From NCBI GenBank assembly GCA_902495705.1, contig CABUXT010000002.1:1-64000 (forward strand): a stretch of DNA of 64,000 nucleotides. Direction: 5' to 3'. The DNA comes from an uncultured cyanobacterium. Its GTDB lineage: Bacteria > Cyanobacteriota > Vampirovibrionia > Gastranaerophilales > Gastranaerophilaceae. Below, piece by piece: positions 1 through 6,635 of this stretch. Position numbers and translations under genes: made by a program. The notes below the pieces were generated by a model. It ran no database searches and was not told the DNA's origin. It was given only the letters and a program-made list of their open reading frames with translations. The stretch's first letter is position 1, and every line of letters begins with the position of its first letter.

Positions 1-1
1 T

Positions 2-667
2 AAAGCTACTGATGAAGATATCAAAAACGACCCTTATTTATCTACTCTTGAAACCGCTGAAGTTGAAGATATTCTTAAAATGGAAGAACAATACATTGGC
101 ATGCTTTCTCAAAAATACGGTCAAGATGAATGGTTTGTTAAATACCAAAAGAATTCTGCTACTGGTTCTTATGAACCTATTTTCTACAGCAAAAGCCAAG
201 TTGAAAATGCTGACTACAGCGACAAAACTGGCACTTCTCTTTCTGGTATAAAGTCCTACACTTACGGACAAACTAAAGCTACTAAAGAAATTAAAAATGC
301 TAAAGCTAGAGTTGAGCAAGATACTTCTGGTAGATACATCTCTATCTATGTTTATGACCTTAATGCTGATGGTTCTATTAAAGATGACAAGTCTGGCACT
401 GAATACACTCTTACTGCAACCAGTCAAAGTGATGATGCTGCCTACAACGATGCCATGAACCAATACAACTACAACAAGGCTAAATATGACCAAGATATTC
501 AAGCTATTAACGCTCAAATCGAAATTATACAAGGACAAGACAAAGACCTTGAACTTCGTTTGAAACAACTTGATACTGAAGAAAATGCTATCTCTACTGA
601 GTTAGATGCAGTTAAAAAAGTTATTTCTAAAAACGTTGAATCTTCTTTCAAAACTTTCAATGCTTAA
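2..667 (+). CDS. Coiled-coil protein of unknown function, 5' end outside window
   Basis: The reading frame is open from base 2, so this is the C-terminal 221 residues of a longer protein; the first in-window ATG at 80 is internal. The visible part has a polar mixed region, then from about residue 150 a strongly heptad-like helix rich in Gln, Asp, Leu and Glu, ending in a helix with SSFKTFNA at the C-terminus. Codon use is unusually T-ending, as in tuf, which hints at high expression. No enzyme motif is visible and I do not recognise the family. A structural or surface-associated role is possible but is only inference. It is followed by its own terminator. Confidence 0.75.
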   Translation, partial: KATDEDIKNDPYLSTLETAEVEDILKMEEQYIGMLSQKYGQDEWFVKYQKNSATGSYEPIFYSKSQVENADYSDKTGTSLSGIKSYTYGQTKATKEIKNAKARVEQDTSGRYISIYVYDLNADGSIKDDKSGTEYTLTATSQSDDAAYNDAMNQYNYNKAKYDQDIQAINAQIEIIQGQDKDLELRLKQLDTEENAISTELDAVKKVISKNVESSFKTFNA

Positions 668-803
668 GGTGAGCTATACTGGGTTTTGACAAGACTCAAA
701 GGCAAGCAAGATAACAGCAACTCGACATAACAAATTTTAAAAATAACTATTAAGTATAACTTAAATAAAATTTTTCCTTTCCCTTTTTCCTATTGATTTT
801 CCA

Positions 804-833
804 ACGACTTCCTAAATAAGTCGTTTTTCTTTT
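804..833 (+). terminator. Intrinsic terminator of the coiled-coil gene
   Basis: ACGACTT (804-810) pairs with AAGTCGT (818-824) across a 7-base loop and runs into a T-rich tract on the + strand. The minus-strand side lacks a T-run, so it serves the upstream + gene. Confidence 0.8.
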
Positions 834-845
834 GTTTGCAATGGG

Positions 846-1061
846 TTAATCAAAAAACACTTTTGGTGAAACCTTAAAAACTTCTGAAAGTATAAATATC
901 ATTTTTAAACTTACGCGCTCTCGATTGTTTTCTACACGACTGACAAATTCCCTAGAACAATTTAATTTTTCTGCCAACTCTTCTTGAGAGAGTTTTGCTT
1001 CCTTGCGTAATCTTTTTATTTCTGAAGATATTTTATGATACATTACTTCATATTTTTGCAT
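846..1061 (-). CDS. Small XRE-family HTH regulator, pilin cassette 1
   Basis: A 71-residue protein that is essentially one Cro/C1-type helix-turn-helix: KLSQEELAEKLNCSREFVSRVEN (written in pieces: KLSQEELAEKL, then CSREFVSRVEN) gives helices 2 and 3. The start is at 1061 or the in-frame ATG at 1043; neither has a Shine-Dalgarno, and a TATAAT on the minus strand at 1083-1078 would put the transcript start close to the codon. It diverges from the pilin-like gene at 1131, and the shared spacer holds an inverted repeat. It is probably an autoregulated repressor or activator of that pilin. Family assignment is firm; the target is inferred. Confidence 0.88.
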   Translation of the reverse strand: MQKYEVMYHKISSEIKRLRKEAKLSQEELAEKLNCSREFVSRVENNRERVSLKMIFILSEVFKVSPKVFFD

Positions 1062-1104
1062 ATTTTTATTGTCTTGAATTATAATGATTTACACTATGAA
1101 GTAA
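1043..1104. promoter_or_regulatory. Candidate operator flanking the cassette 1 promoter
   Basis: TTACTTCATA at 1043-1052 and its exact inverse TATGAAGTAA at 1095-1104 bracket the -35 and -10 of the divergent pilin promoter. This arrangement would suit looping or bidentate repression by the adjacent XRE protein. Confidence 0.5.
1056..1085 (+). promoter_or_regulatory. Sigma-70-type promoter of pilin 1
   Basis: TTGCAT (1056-1061), an 18-base spacer, then TATAAT (1080-1085). The predicted start near 1091 is 40 bases ahead of the TTG start codon. Confidence 0.55.
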
Positions 1105-1130
1105 CACATCACATTTTAAGGAGAAAAACA

Positions 1131-1889
1131 TTGCATACTTTTAACCTGAAAACAAACGGATTTACACTTGCAGAAGTGCTTATTACACTAGGTATAATAG
1201 GCGTTGTTGCTGCAATGACTATACCAACATTAATAGCAAATATTAATGGGACAAAATACCGTTCTCAATTCAAGAAAACACTATCAACTTTAAATCAAGC
1301 TGTAAAAATGAATGTTGCAAACCATGAGTTTGATTTTTCTAATGTCGAAAATTGCAAAAACAAAGACACAGATAACCCAGAAAACACAATGTCCATTTGC
1401 GCAATATTTAATGGTTCTTTGACAGGGAAATATGCATCAAGTTATGATAAAGTTTACACAAAAGATAACAAAATGTACTACAAAGATGTTTTTAGCAAAG
1501 CTACACCTGATACCTTAATAAAAAATCAAAATATTGAATTATACATATATACCCTGAATGATGAAAGTATATTTGCATTTCATTCTCCTGTTGCAGGTCG
1601 AAGTGATAATATTATTTGTACTCAAAACAACAAACCAATTTCTGAATTAATACAAGATAAAAGATTTCAAAAATATTGTGTCGGATTTATTGACACAAAT
1701 GGAACATCTCTACCAAATAAAGAAACTCGTTGCAGTGACGGGAAAAGCCACACAATAGATATTGATAGTGAATGTATCGTACCGAATAAGGCAAATTATA
1801 TGAATGATGTATTTCCAGTGCTGATGTACGATGCTACAATTGCCCCTGCCTCTGCCGCTGCTAGATATGTACTAAATACAACTAAATAA
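1131..1889 (+). CDS. Type IV pilin-like (prepilin/pseudopilin) protein 1
   Basis: A 252-residue protein if it starts at TTG 1131, chosen because AAGGAG lies 7 bases ahead, whereas the in-frame ATG at 1035 overlaps the promoter and the divergent gene. The short leader ends in Gly, then FTLAEVLITLGIIGVVAA, the prepilin peptidase site with Glu at mature position 5 and a hydrophobic assembly helix. The C-terminal domain has several Cys and a DTNGTSLPN segment resembling the calcium-loop region of GspG-like pseudopilins. It is expected to be exported, cleaved by a PilD-type peptidase and assembled into a pilus or type II secretion pseudopilus. The product is one of four divergent paralogues here, each paired with an XRE regulator. 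Confidence 0.9.
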   Translation: MHTFNLKTNGFTLAEVLITLGIIGVVAAMTIPTLIANINGTKYRSQFKKTLSTLNQAVKMNVANHEFDFSNVENCKNKDTDNPENTMSICAIFNGSLTGKYASSYDKVYTKDNKMYYKDVFSKATPDTLIKNQNIELYIYTLNDESIFAFHSPVAGRSDNIICTQNNKPISELIQDKRFQKYCVGFIDTNGTSLPNKETRCSDGKSHTIDIDSECIVPNKANYMNDVFPVLMYDATIAPASAAARYVLNTTK

Positions 1890-1902
1890 GTCATTCATAC
1901 AC

Positions 1903-1940
1903 AAAAAAATACCGACTCAAAATTTGAGTCGGTATTTTTT
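1903..1940. terminator. Bidirectional terminator between pilin 1 and secY
   Basis: ATACCGACTCAAA pairs with TTTGAGTCGGTAT, with A-run and T-run flanks on opposite sides, so it can end both the + pilin transcript and the - ribosomal protein/secY transcript. Confidence 0.9.
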
Positions 1941-1956
1941 AATATTGTCGATTAAA

Positions 1957-3300
1957 TTACATATCTTTTAAGAAAGATTCATAATTTCTTGCAAGTAAGT
2001 GTGTTTTAACTTGATTTATCAAATCTAAAGCAACACCAACCATAATGATTAGTGATGTTGCACCAATACCTTGCAATGTTTCAATGTGTGTTAAATAACT
2101 TGCAAAAGATGGAACCAATGCAATGATACCTAAGCCAATTGCACCAATAAAGGTTGTTTTAGATAAAATCTTATCTAAAGCCTCAGCTGTAGGTCGCCCA
2201 GGTTTAATCCCAGGAATAGAAGAACCATATTTTTTCAAGTTATCTGCAATATCCTTTGGTTGCATATTTGGCATAATTGATGCATAGAAAAATGTCAATG
2301 CAATAATCAAACCTACGTATAACAAGTAATATACAATACCGTCAGGGCTCAACCAATGATTCAAAGACATAACAAAGTTTTTAACAGCCATTGATTTGAA
2401 GTTTGCTTGTCCCACCAAAGCCAAAACTGTTGACGGGAACAACAAAATAGCAATAGCAAAGATGATAGGCATTACCCCACCCGGATTCAATTTGAACGGA
2501 ATGAATGAATTCATACCACCGTAAACTTTGTTACCAATTTGTCTTTTAGGATTAACAATAATAACTTTTCTTGTAGCCTCTTGCATGATTACAATCAAAA
2601 TCATAGCAAGGAAGAAAATTGTTAATAACATCATCAACCCCATTTGCATTTGTGAGCTTGCTTTAACCAACTGAGCTGTTCTTGTTGCATAGATAGGAAT
2701 ACCTGACAAGATACCACAGAAGATTACGAGAGAACCACCGTTGCCGATGCCGTTTTCTGTGATAAGTTCAGAAATCCACATTACAAGAACTGCGCCTGCA
2801 GTCAATACACATATTGAACTTGCATAGAAAGCAATCGGATTCACAGAAGGAATAATTGCTCCCGGCAAATGATGCAAGTACAACATAAAAATAAATGATT
2901 GGAAGATAGCCAACACTACAGTAAAGATTCTTGTGTACTGTGAAAGCTTTCTTCTACCTGCCTCGCCCTCTTCTTTTTGCAATTTTTCCAAAGATGGAAT
3001 AACTACAGAAACAAGTTGAACAATAATTGAAGATGTGATGAACGGTCCGATACCTAAAGCAAGGATTGAAACCTTACCTAAAGCACCACCTGAAAACAAG
3101 TCCAAGAAACCGATGATATTATTACCTTGTGCAATATTTGAGAACACTTGGTTGTTAATACCAAACAAAGGCATCTGAACTCCGAATCTCCATACGGCAA
3201 TCATCAAGAAAGTGAAAAGGATTTTCTTTTTCAATCCTGATGCGTTCCACATAGACATCAAATCTTCAGTTGTAGGCATTTTTACACCTTGTTGTGCCAT
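1957..3300 (-). CDS. secY: Preprotein translocase subunit SecY
   Basis: The 447-residue channel subunit of the SecYEG translocon in the inner membrane. Ten hydrophobic segments alternate with short loops; the plug region after the first segment (GGALGKVSILALGIGPFI) and the cytosolic loop PGIKPGRPT are typical of SecY. Its ATG shares base 3300 with the end of rplO, so the two are translationally coupled. It is the last gene of a four-gene transcript rpsE-rpmD-rplO-secY that ends at the terminator at 1903-1940. The adk, map and infA genes that often follow are not here. Assignment is secure. Confidence 0.98.
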   Translation of the reverse strand: MAQQGVKMPTTEDLMSMWNASGLKKKILFTFLMIAVWRFGVQMPLFGINNQVFSNIAQGNNIIGFLDLFSGGALGKVSILALGIGPFITSSIIVQLVSVVIPSLEKLQKEEGEAGRRKLSQYTRIFTVVLAIFQSFIFMLYLHHLPGAIIPSVNPIAFYASSICVLTAGAVLVMWISELITENGIGNGGSLVIFCGILSGIPIYATRTAQLVKASSQMQMGLMMLLTIFFLAMILIVIMQEATRKVIIVNPKRQIGNKVYGGMNSFIPFKLNPGGVMPIIFAIAILLFPSTVLALVGQANFKSMAVKNFVMSLNHWLSPDGIVYYLLYVGLIIALTFFYASIMPNMQPKDIADNLKKYGSSIPGIKPGRPTAEALDKILSKTTFIGAIGLGIIALVPSFASYLTHIETLQGIGATSLIIMVGVALDLINQVKTHLLARNYESFLKDM

Positions 3301-3749
3301 TATACTAACTCAACCTTTCCTCCGGCAGCTTCAATTTTTTCTTTTGCAGAAGGAGTTACGTATGCTGCCTTAACTGTAACTGCTGATTTAATTTCACCAT
3401 TACCCAAAACTCTTAAACCAACGCAAGATGGGTGAATAGTTAAAACTTCTCTTAATGATTCTAAAGAAATTTCTTTCAAACCTAAATCATCAAGTCTGCC
3501 AACATTAATTTGAGCATAATTAACTTTAGAGTATACTTGGAAACCTTTTAATTTAGGTAATCTTCTGTAAGCTGGCATTTGACCACCTTCAAAACCTCTT
3601 TTAGCAGAGTTTCCAGACCTTTGACCTTCACCATTGTGACCACGGCAAGATGTTTTACCACGACCAGATGAACGACCACGTCCAACTCTTTTGATTTTAG
3701 ATGTAGAACCTTCAGCAGGTTTTAAATCTTCTAATGTTATATTTGACAT
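3300..3749 (-). CDS. rplO: 50S ribosomal protein L15
   Basis: A 149-residue L15, normal length for the family. The basic Gly/Arg-rich N-terminus (KRVGRGRSSGRGKTSCRG, about residues 20-37) and the L15 signature region GLRVLGNGEIKSAVTVKA near the C-terminus are visible. It overlaps secY by one base and follows rpmD, the standard order of the end of the spc operon. A Shine-Dalgarno GAAAGAGGA precedes the ATG. Confidence 0.97.
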   Translation of the reverse strand: MSNITLEDLKPAEGSTSKIKRVGRGRSSGRGKTSCRGHNGEGQRSGNSAKRGFEGGQMPAYRRLPKLKGFQVYSKVNYAQINVGRLDDLGLKEISLESLREVLTIHPSCVGLRVLGNGEIKSAVTVKAAYVTPSAKEKIEAAGGKVELV

Positions 3750-3800
3750 ATTATTTTCCTCTTTCTTTGTAATTTATAATAAATCGTAAACTAAGGTTAA

Positions 3801-3992
3801 TTATTTAACAATCTCCAACAAGTGAGATACTTTATTAACCATACCCATGATTGTAGCAGATGCTGCGTGTTCTACAACTTGGTCTTTTTTAGTCAAACCT
3901 AAACCTCTTACAACTCTGCATTGTTTTTCTGATGAACCGATTAAACTTTTAACAAGTTTAATTTTAATCATTTCTGCTTTTTTATCTGTCAT
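3801..3992 (-). CDS. rpmD: 50S ribosomal protein L30
   Basis: A 63-residue L30: KIKLVKSLIGSSEKQCRVVRGLGL (in pieces KIKLVKSLIGSS and RVVRGLGL) is the usual one-domain L30 fold with the conserved RGLGL turn. The start at 3992 adds about seven residues ahead of the usual beginning; an AAGGA lies 11 bases upstream, and the internal ATG at residue 8 is the alternative. It sits between rpsE and rplO as in most bacteria. Confidence 0.95.
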   Translation of the reverse strand: MTDKKAEMIKIKLVKSLIGSSEKQCRVVRGLGLTKKDQVVEHAASATIMGMVNKVSHLLEIVK

Positions 3993-4025
3993 TGTTTTAT
4001 TTCCTTATAATTAAATGTTCTCGTA

Positions 4026-4655
4026 CTAGTTTAAAAGTTCAGCCATTGTCAAGCCACGTTTTTTAGCAACATCACTAAACGGAGTTAATGATTTCAAAGC
4101 TTCAATTGTAGCGTTAGCTGCGTTTAGAGGTGATTTAGAACCTAAAGATTTTGAAAGAATGTTTTCAATACCTGCAAGTTCCAATACTGAACGAACAGCA
4201 CCACCTGCGATAATACCTGTACCTTCTGAAGCTGGTCTTAACATTACAGCACCGGCACCAGATTTTCCTGTGATTGGGTGAGGAATAGTTGTTTTAAAAA
4301 TAGGAACTGTAACAACATTTTTTCTACCATCAGCGATAGCTTTTTGGATAGCGATGATAACTTCTGAAGCTTTAGCACAACCGATACCAACTTGACCTTT
4401 TTGGTTACCAACGATAACGATAGCTCTGAAACTTAACTTTTTACCACCTTTAACAACTTTTGTTACACGGCTGATTTGAACAACTCTTTCAGTCCATTCT
4501 GATTGAGGTTTTTCTTCAGTAGTTTCAATTTTTTGTTTTCTTCCACGACCTCTTCTGCCTCTTGAAGGTTTTTCTTCAGCAGCTTCAACTGCAGGAGCTT
4601 CAGCTTTAACTTCTGATGCAGTTTCAGTTACATTTAATTCTTCATTGTTTTCCAT
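4026..4655 (-). CDS. rpsE: 30S ribosomal protein S5 with acidic/basic N-terminal extension
   Basis: A 209-residue protein. The S5 core starts near residue 52 (SEWTERVVQISRVTKVVKGG, then the GNQKGQVGIGCAKA dsRNA-binding part) and runs to the end. It is about 40 residues longer than E. coli S5 because of an N-terminal low-complexity tail, first Ala/Glu-rich and then SRGRRGRGRKQK, likely disordered. S5 helps decoding accuracy and mRNA unwinding at the entry site. It is the first gene of its transcript here: rplR and the other upstream spc genes are missing and a promoter lies at 4804-4832. Confidence 0.97.
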   Translation of the reverse strand: MENNEELNVTETASEVKAEAPAVEAAEEKPSRGRRGRGRKQKIETTEEKPQSEWTERVVQISRVTKVVKGGKKLSFRAIVIVGNQKGQVGIGCAKASEVIIAIQKAIADGRKNVVTVPIFKTTIPHPITGKSGAGAVMLRPASEGTGIIAGGAVRSVLELAGIENILSKSLGSKSPLNAANATIEALKSLTPFSDVAKKRGLTMAELLN

Positions 4656-4797
4656 TGATTTTACCTTTCTTCTAATTGTCTTTTCTAATTAGTAATAATT
4701 ATCTCAGGTATTGGGTTTCCTGATATTTTTGCAAATACGCCAAAATAAAGCTAATTAAAGCCTATGGAAATCGTATTTGAACTTTTAACTTCTGACA
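4656..4797 (-). promoter_or_regulatory. Possible structured 5' leader of rpsE mRNA
   Basis: About 140 bases separate the predicted transcript start from rpsE. Two complementary stretches are visible on the RNA strand: AAATACG with CGTATTT, and CAGG with CCTG around an AAACCCAATA loop. It could be an autoregulatory ribosomal protein leader; no known motif is recognised. Confidence 0.3.
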
Positions 4798-4803
4798 AGG
4801 AAA

Positions 4804-4832
4804 AATATATTATAAAAACTCGCGCACGTCAA
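4804..4832 (-). promoter_or_regulatory. Sigma-70-type promoter of rpsE-rpmD-rplO-secY
   Basis: On the minus strand TTGACG (4832-4827), a 17-base spacer and TATATT (4809-4804). The near-consensus -35 and exact spacing support an independent start for this half operon. Confidence 0.65.
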
Positions 4833-4857
4833 GGGTTTTGTAACGATGTGTGAATTG

Positions 4858-5546
4858 AGGAAGTTCAGAGGGCGAGAAGGCGAGAGGGCAGGCTGAATAA
4901 TATTTGTAGACATTTGTACTACAGACAACGAAAAAGAATCATGTTATTCTTAAAGCTTAGCTATTGAATGTCCGCCCCTAGCGGGCGGACCGAAATCTTT
5001 GATTTCGAGGTGGGGGATAATGAACCTATTTGTTTGGGATTACCACGTCACTCTGTTAAGACCAATGAAACCTTTGTCAGTAAACTTTCCTCGTAATGAC
5101 ACGACTTTTTGCCTGTCATTCTGAAAGCTTAGAAAATTTATGTGAAGAATGAACATAAAATTTTCTTGCTATTCAGAATCTATCAATTTTGATTTTATTG
5201 TCGGCATGGTAAAGCCGACCTACAATTCTAATAAAACATACAGGACTATGTCATTCCGAACTGCGGATTTTGGCAAATGCGCCGTGTGAACGAAGTGAAC
5301 CCAGCACGTCTTGGCGAGAGCTGCGTTGAGCCGGTCGAGCCGCCAATAATCCAAGACCGTTTCGGAATCCTTTCAATAATCAAGGTTTATCAATAATAAC
5401 ATTTGCTAAATATTAATCATGAAAAAGATTCTGAATCAAGTTCAGAATGACAATGACCTGTGTGTTTAATAAAAGATTCCTCGCCCCTTGAGAGAGCGGA
5501 ATGACATAGACTTTTTTGCTTTAAAAGCCTGCCTTCTGAACTTCCT
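4858..5546. repeat. Composite repeat block with inverted end arms
   Basis: This 690-base gene-free block begins with AGGAAGTTCAGA...GGGCAGGC (4858-4893) and ends with the inverse GCCTGCC-TTCTGAACTTCCT (5527-5546); the left arm carries an extra GGCGAGAAGGCGAGA-like insert. Inside are a GTCATTACGAGG-family half element (ending 5100), a TTCTGAA/TTCAGAA long hairpin (5115-5186), a GTCGGCAT hairpin (5200-5219), a GTCATTCCGAA palindrome with a GC-rich loop (about 5250-5370), an AT spacer shared with 8411-8460 and 33466-33515 (5372-5420), and TTCTGAATCAAGTTCAGAA (about 5430-5448). No open reading frame or transposase is visible. Confidence 0.7.
4970..5007. other. Two tandem perfect hairpins
   Basis: GTCCGCCC (4970-4977) pairs with GGGCGGAC (4983-4990), immediately followed by CGAAATC-TTT-GATTTCG (4991-5007). 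The first is strikingly GC-rich for this genome. There is no T-tract after either arm, so a simple terminator is unlikely. Confidence 0.6.
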
Positions 5547-5556
5547 GACCTCTCCC

Positions 5557-5778
5557 CTACGTCTTTTCTGTCAATAAGTAATCAAGAGACTTTTTATAAA
5601 AAGATGCAAATTTATATGCGTTCACCAAAGAGATTTTATGTTTTCCACCTTCAACATTTGAAACATAAACAGAGCTGAAATCAAGGTTTTCTGCAACTTG
5701 TTCTTGTGTCAAACCTAATTTTATACGCTCAAGTTTTAGATTTAAACCAAAAATTTTCAAAAGAATTTTATTATCCAT
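5557..5778 (-). CDS. Small XRE-family HTH regulator, pilin cassette 2
   Basis: A 73-residue single-domain Cro/C1-type DNA-binding protein. LGLTQEQVAENLDFSSVYVSNVE contains the helix-turn-helix (LTQEQVAENL, then SSVYVSNVEGG). It diverges from the pilin-like gene at 5866. No Shine-Dalgarno precedes the ATG, and TATAAA on the minus strand at 5792-5787 would place the transcript start almost at the codon, so the mRNA may be leaderless. The likely operator is the palindrome at 5835-5848. It is shorter than phage repressors and has no peptidase or oligomerisation domain. Confidence 0.88.
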   Translation of the reverse strand: MDNKILLKIFGLNLKLERIKLGLTQEQVAENLDFSSVYVSNVEGGKHKISLVNAYKFASFYKKSLDYLLTEKT

Positions 5779-5795
5779 AGTTTAAATTTATAATC

Positions 5796-5824
5796 TTGAC
5801 TTTAAATACTCCATCATCTACAAT
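5796..5824 (+). promoter_or_regulatory. Sigma-70-type promoter of pilin 2
   Basis: TTGACT (5796-5801), a 17-base spacer and TACAAT (5819-5824). The start near 5831 lies just ahead of the palindrome at 5835-5848. Confidence 0.7.
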
Positions 5825-5834
5825 TTATTTTATA

Positions 5835-5848
5835 TAAACTACAGTTTA
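5835..5848. promoter_or_regulatory. Candidate operator palindrome, cassette 2
   Basis: TAAACT-AC-AGTTTA is a perfect 6+6 inverted repeat a few bases after the predicted pilin start site. A matching half site AGTTTA occurs at 5779-5784 directly ahead of the regulator's start codon, which would fit autoregulation. Confidence 0.55.
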
Positions 5849-5865
5849 AGTCTTAGGAGATAAAA

Positions 5866-6561
5866 ATGAACTCATTCAAAAGAAAATCAGGTTTCACGTT
5901 AGCAGAAGTGTTAATCACACTCGGAATAATCGGAGTTGTTGCAGCCATCACAATACCGATACTTATGACAAACTACAAAAGACATGTCATCGAAACCGAA
6001 TTAAAAGAATTTTACTCAATAATTAACCAAGCTCTAAAACTCTCAGAATACGAAAACGAAGATATGGACGGCTGGGAGTGGTCTTACGGTACAAAACGTG
6101 ATGATAATGGAAATGTTCAAAGGAACAAATCTGATTATGAATGGTTTCAAAAATACCTGCAACCATACCTGAAATCAAGCACAGTAAAAGACTCCTATCA
6201 CTTATTTTGTGTTTGGTATGACGGCTTTGCCGTTGAATTTCTCAACGGTACAGGCATGTCATGTGGAATAAATGAAGGCGGTGGCGAATCTGGCGGACAA
6301 TTTGTTTGTATGTTCTATCCAAAAGCCGGAACAATAAAAGATATTCAAGACGAAAATGACAAGGCTAAAAAGATGGTCTCAGGTAAAGATTATTTCGTTT
6401 TCCAAATCAACAAAGAAGGTACAGATAAAGGATTTCGCCCATACAACAGCAAAGATTGCAAACCTTCAACCGGCATGAGATACCTACCATCTGCAGGATG
6501 TGCAAAACTGATAAAAGATAACAATTGGAAAATTCCGTACAATTATCCGATTAAATTATAA
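5866..6561 (+). CDS. Type IV pilin-like protein 2
   Basis: A 231-residue prepilin-like protein with a 9-residue leader ending KSG, then FTLAEVLITLGIIGVVAA, giving a clear prepilin peptidase site and Glu at mature position 5. An AGGAG lies 8 bases before the ATG. The globular part is rich in Tyr, Gly and Asp, with Cys spaced through the second half (GMSCGINEGGGESGG, FVCMFYP, KDCKPSTG, SAGCAKL) suggesting disulfides outside the cytoplasm. It lacks the clear DxNGxxxPN loop of the other three copies. It shares only the N-terminal helix well with its paralogues, so the four cassettes carry different exposed domains. Confidence 0.9.
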   Translation: MNSFKRKSGFTLAEVLITLGIIGVVAAITIPILMTNYKRHVIETELKEFYSIINQALKLSEYENEDMDGWEWSYGTKRDDNGNVQRNKSDYEWFQKYLQPYLKSSTVKDSYHLFCVWYDGFAVEFLNGTGMSCGINEGGGESGGQFVCMFYPKAGTIKDIQDENDKAKKMVSGKDYFVFQINKEGTDKGFRPYNSKDCKPSTGMRYLPSAGCAKLIKDNNWKIPYNYPIKL

Positions 6562-6635
6562 TGCCCTCACATTAATTAAACATAAAGACTCCATACTTTG
6601 TGATATTATTAATAAATAAACATGGGGGAACAATT

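Noticed and set aside
846..1061. Prophage repressor
   Set aside because: No phage genes around; each small XRE gene is paired with a pilin gene instead.
1035..1130. Earlier ATG start for pilin 1
   Set aside because: It would cover the promoter and divergent gene; the TTG at 1131 has an ideal ribosome site and gives a normal prepilin leader.
4858..5546. Possible CRISPR array or transposon
   Set aside because: Repeats are of several types with irregular spacing and no cas or transposase gene is present.
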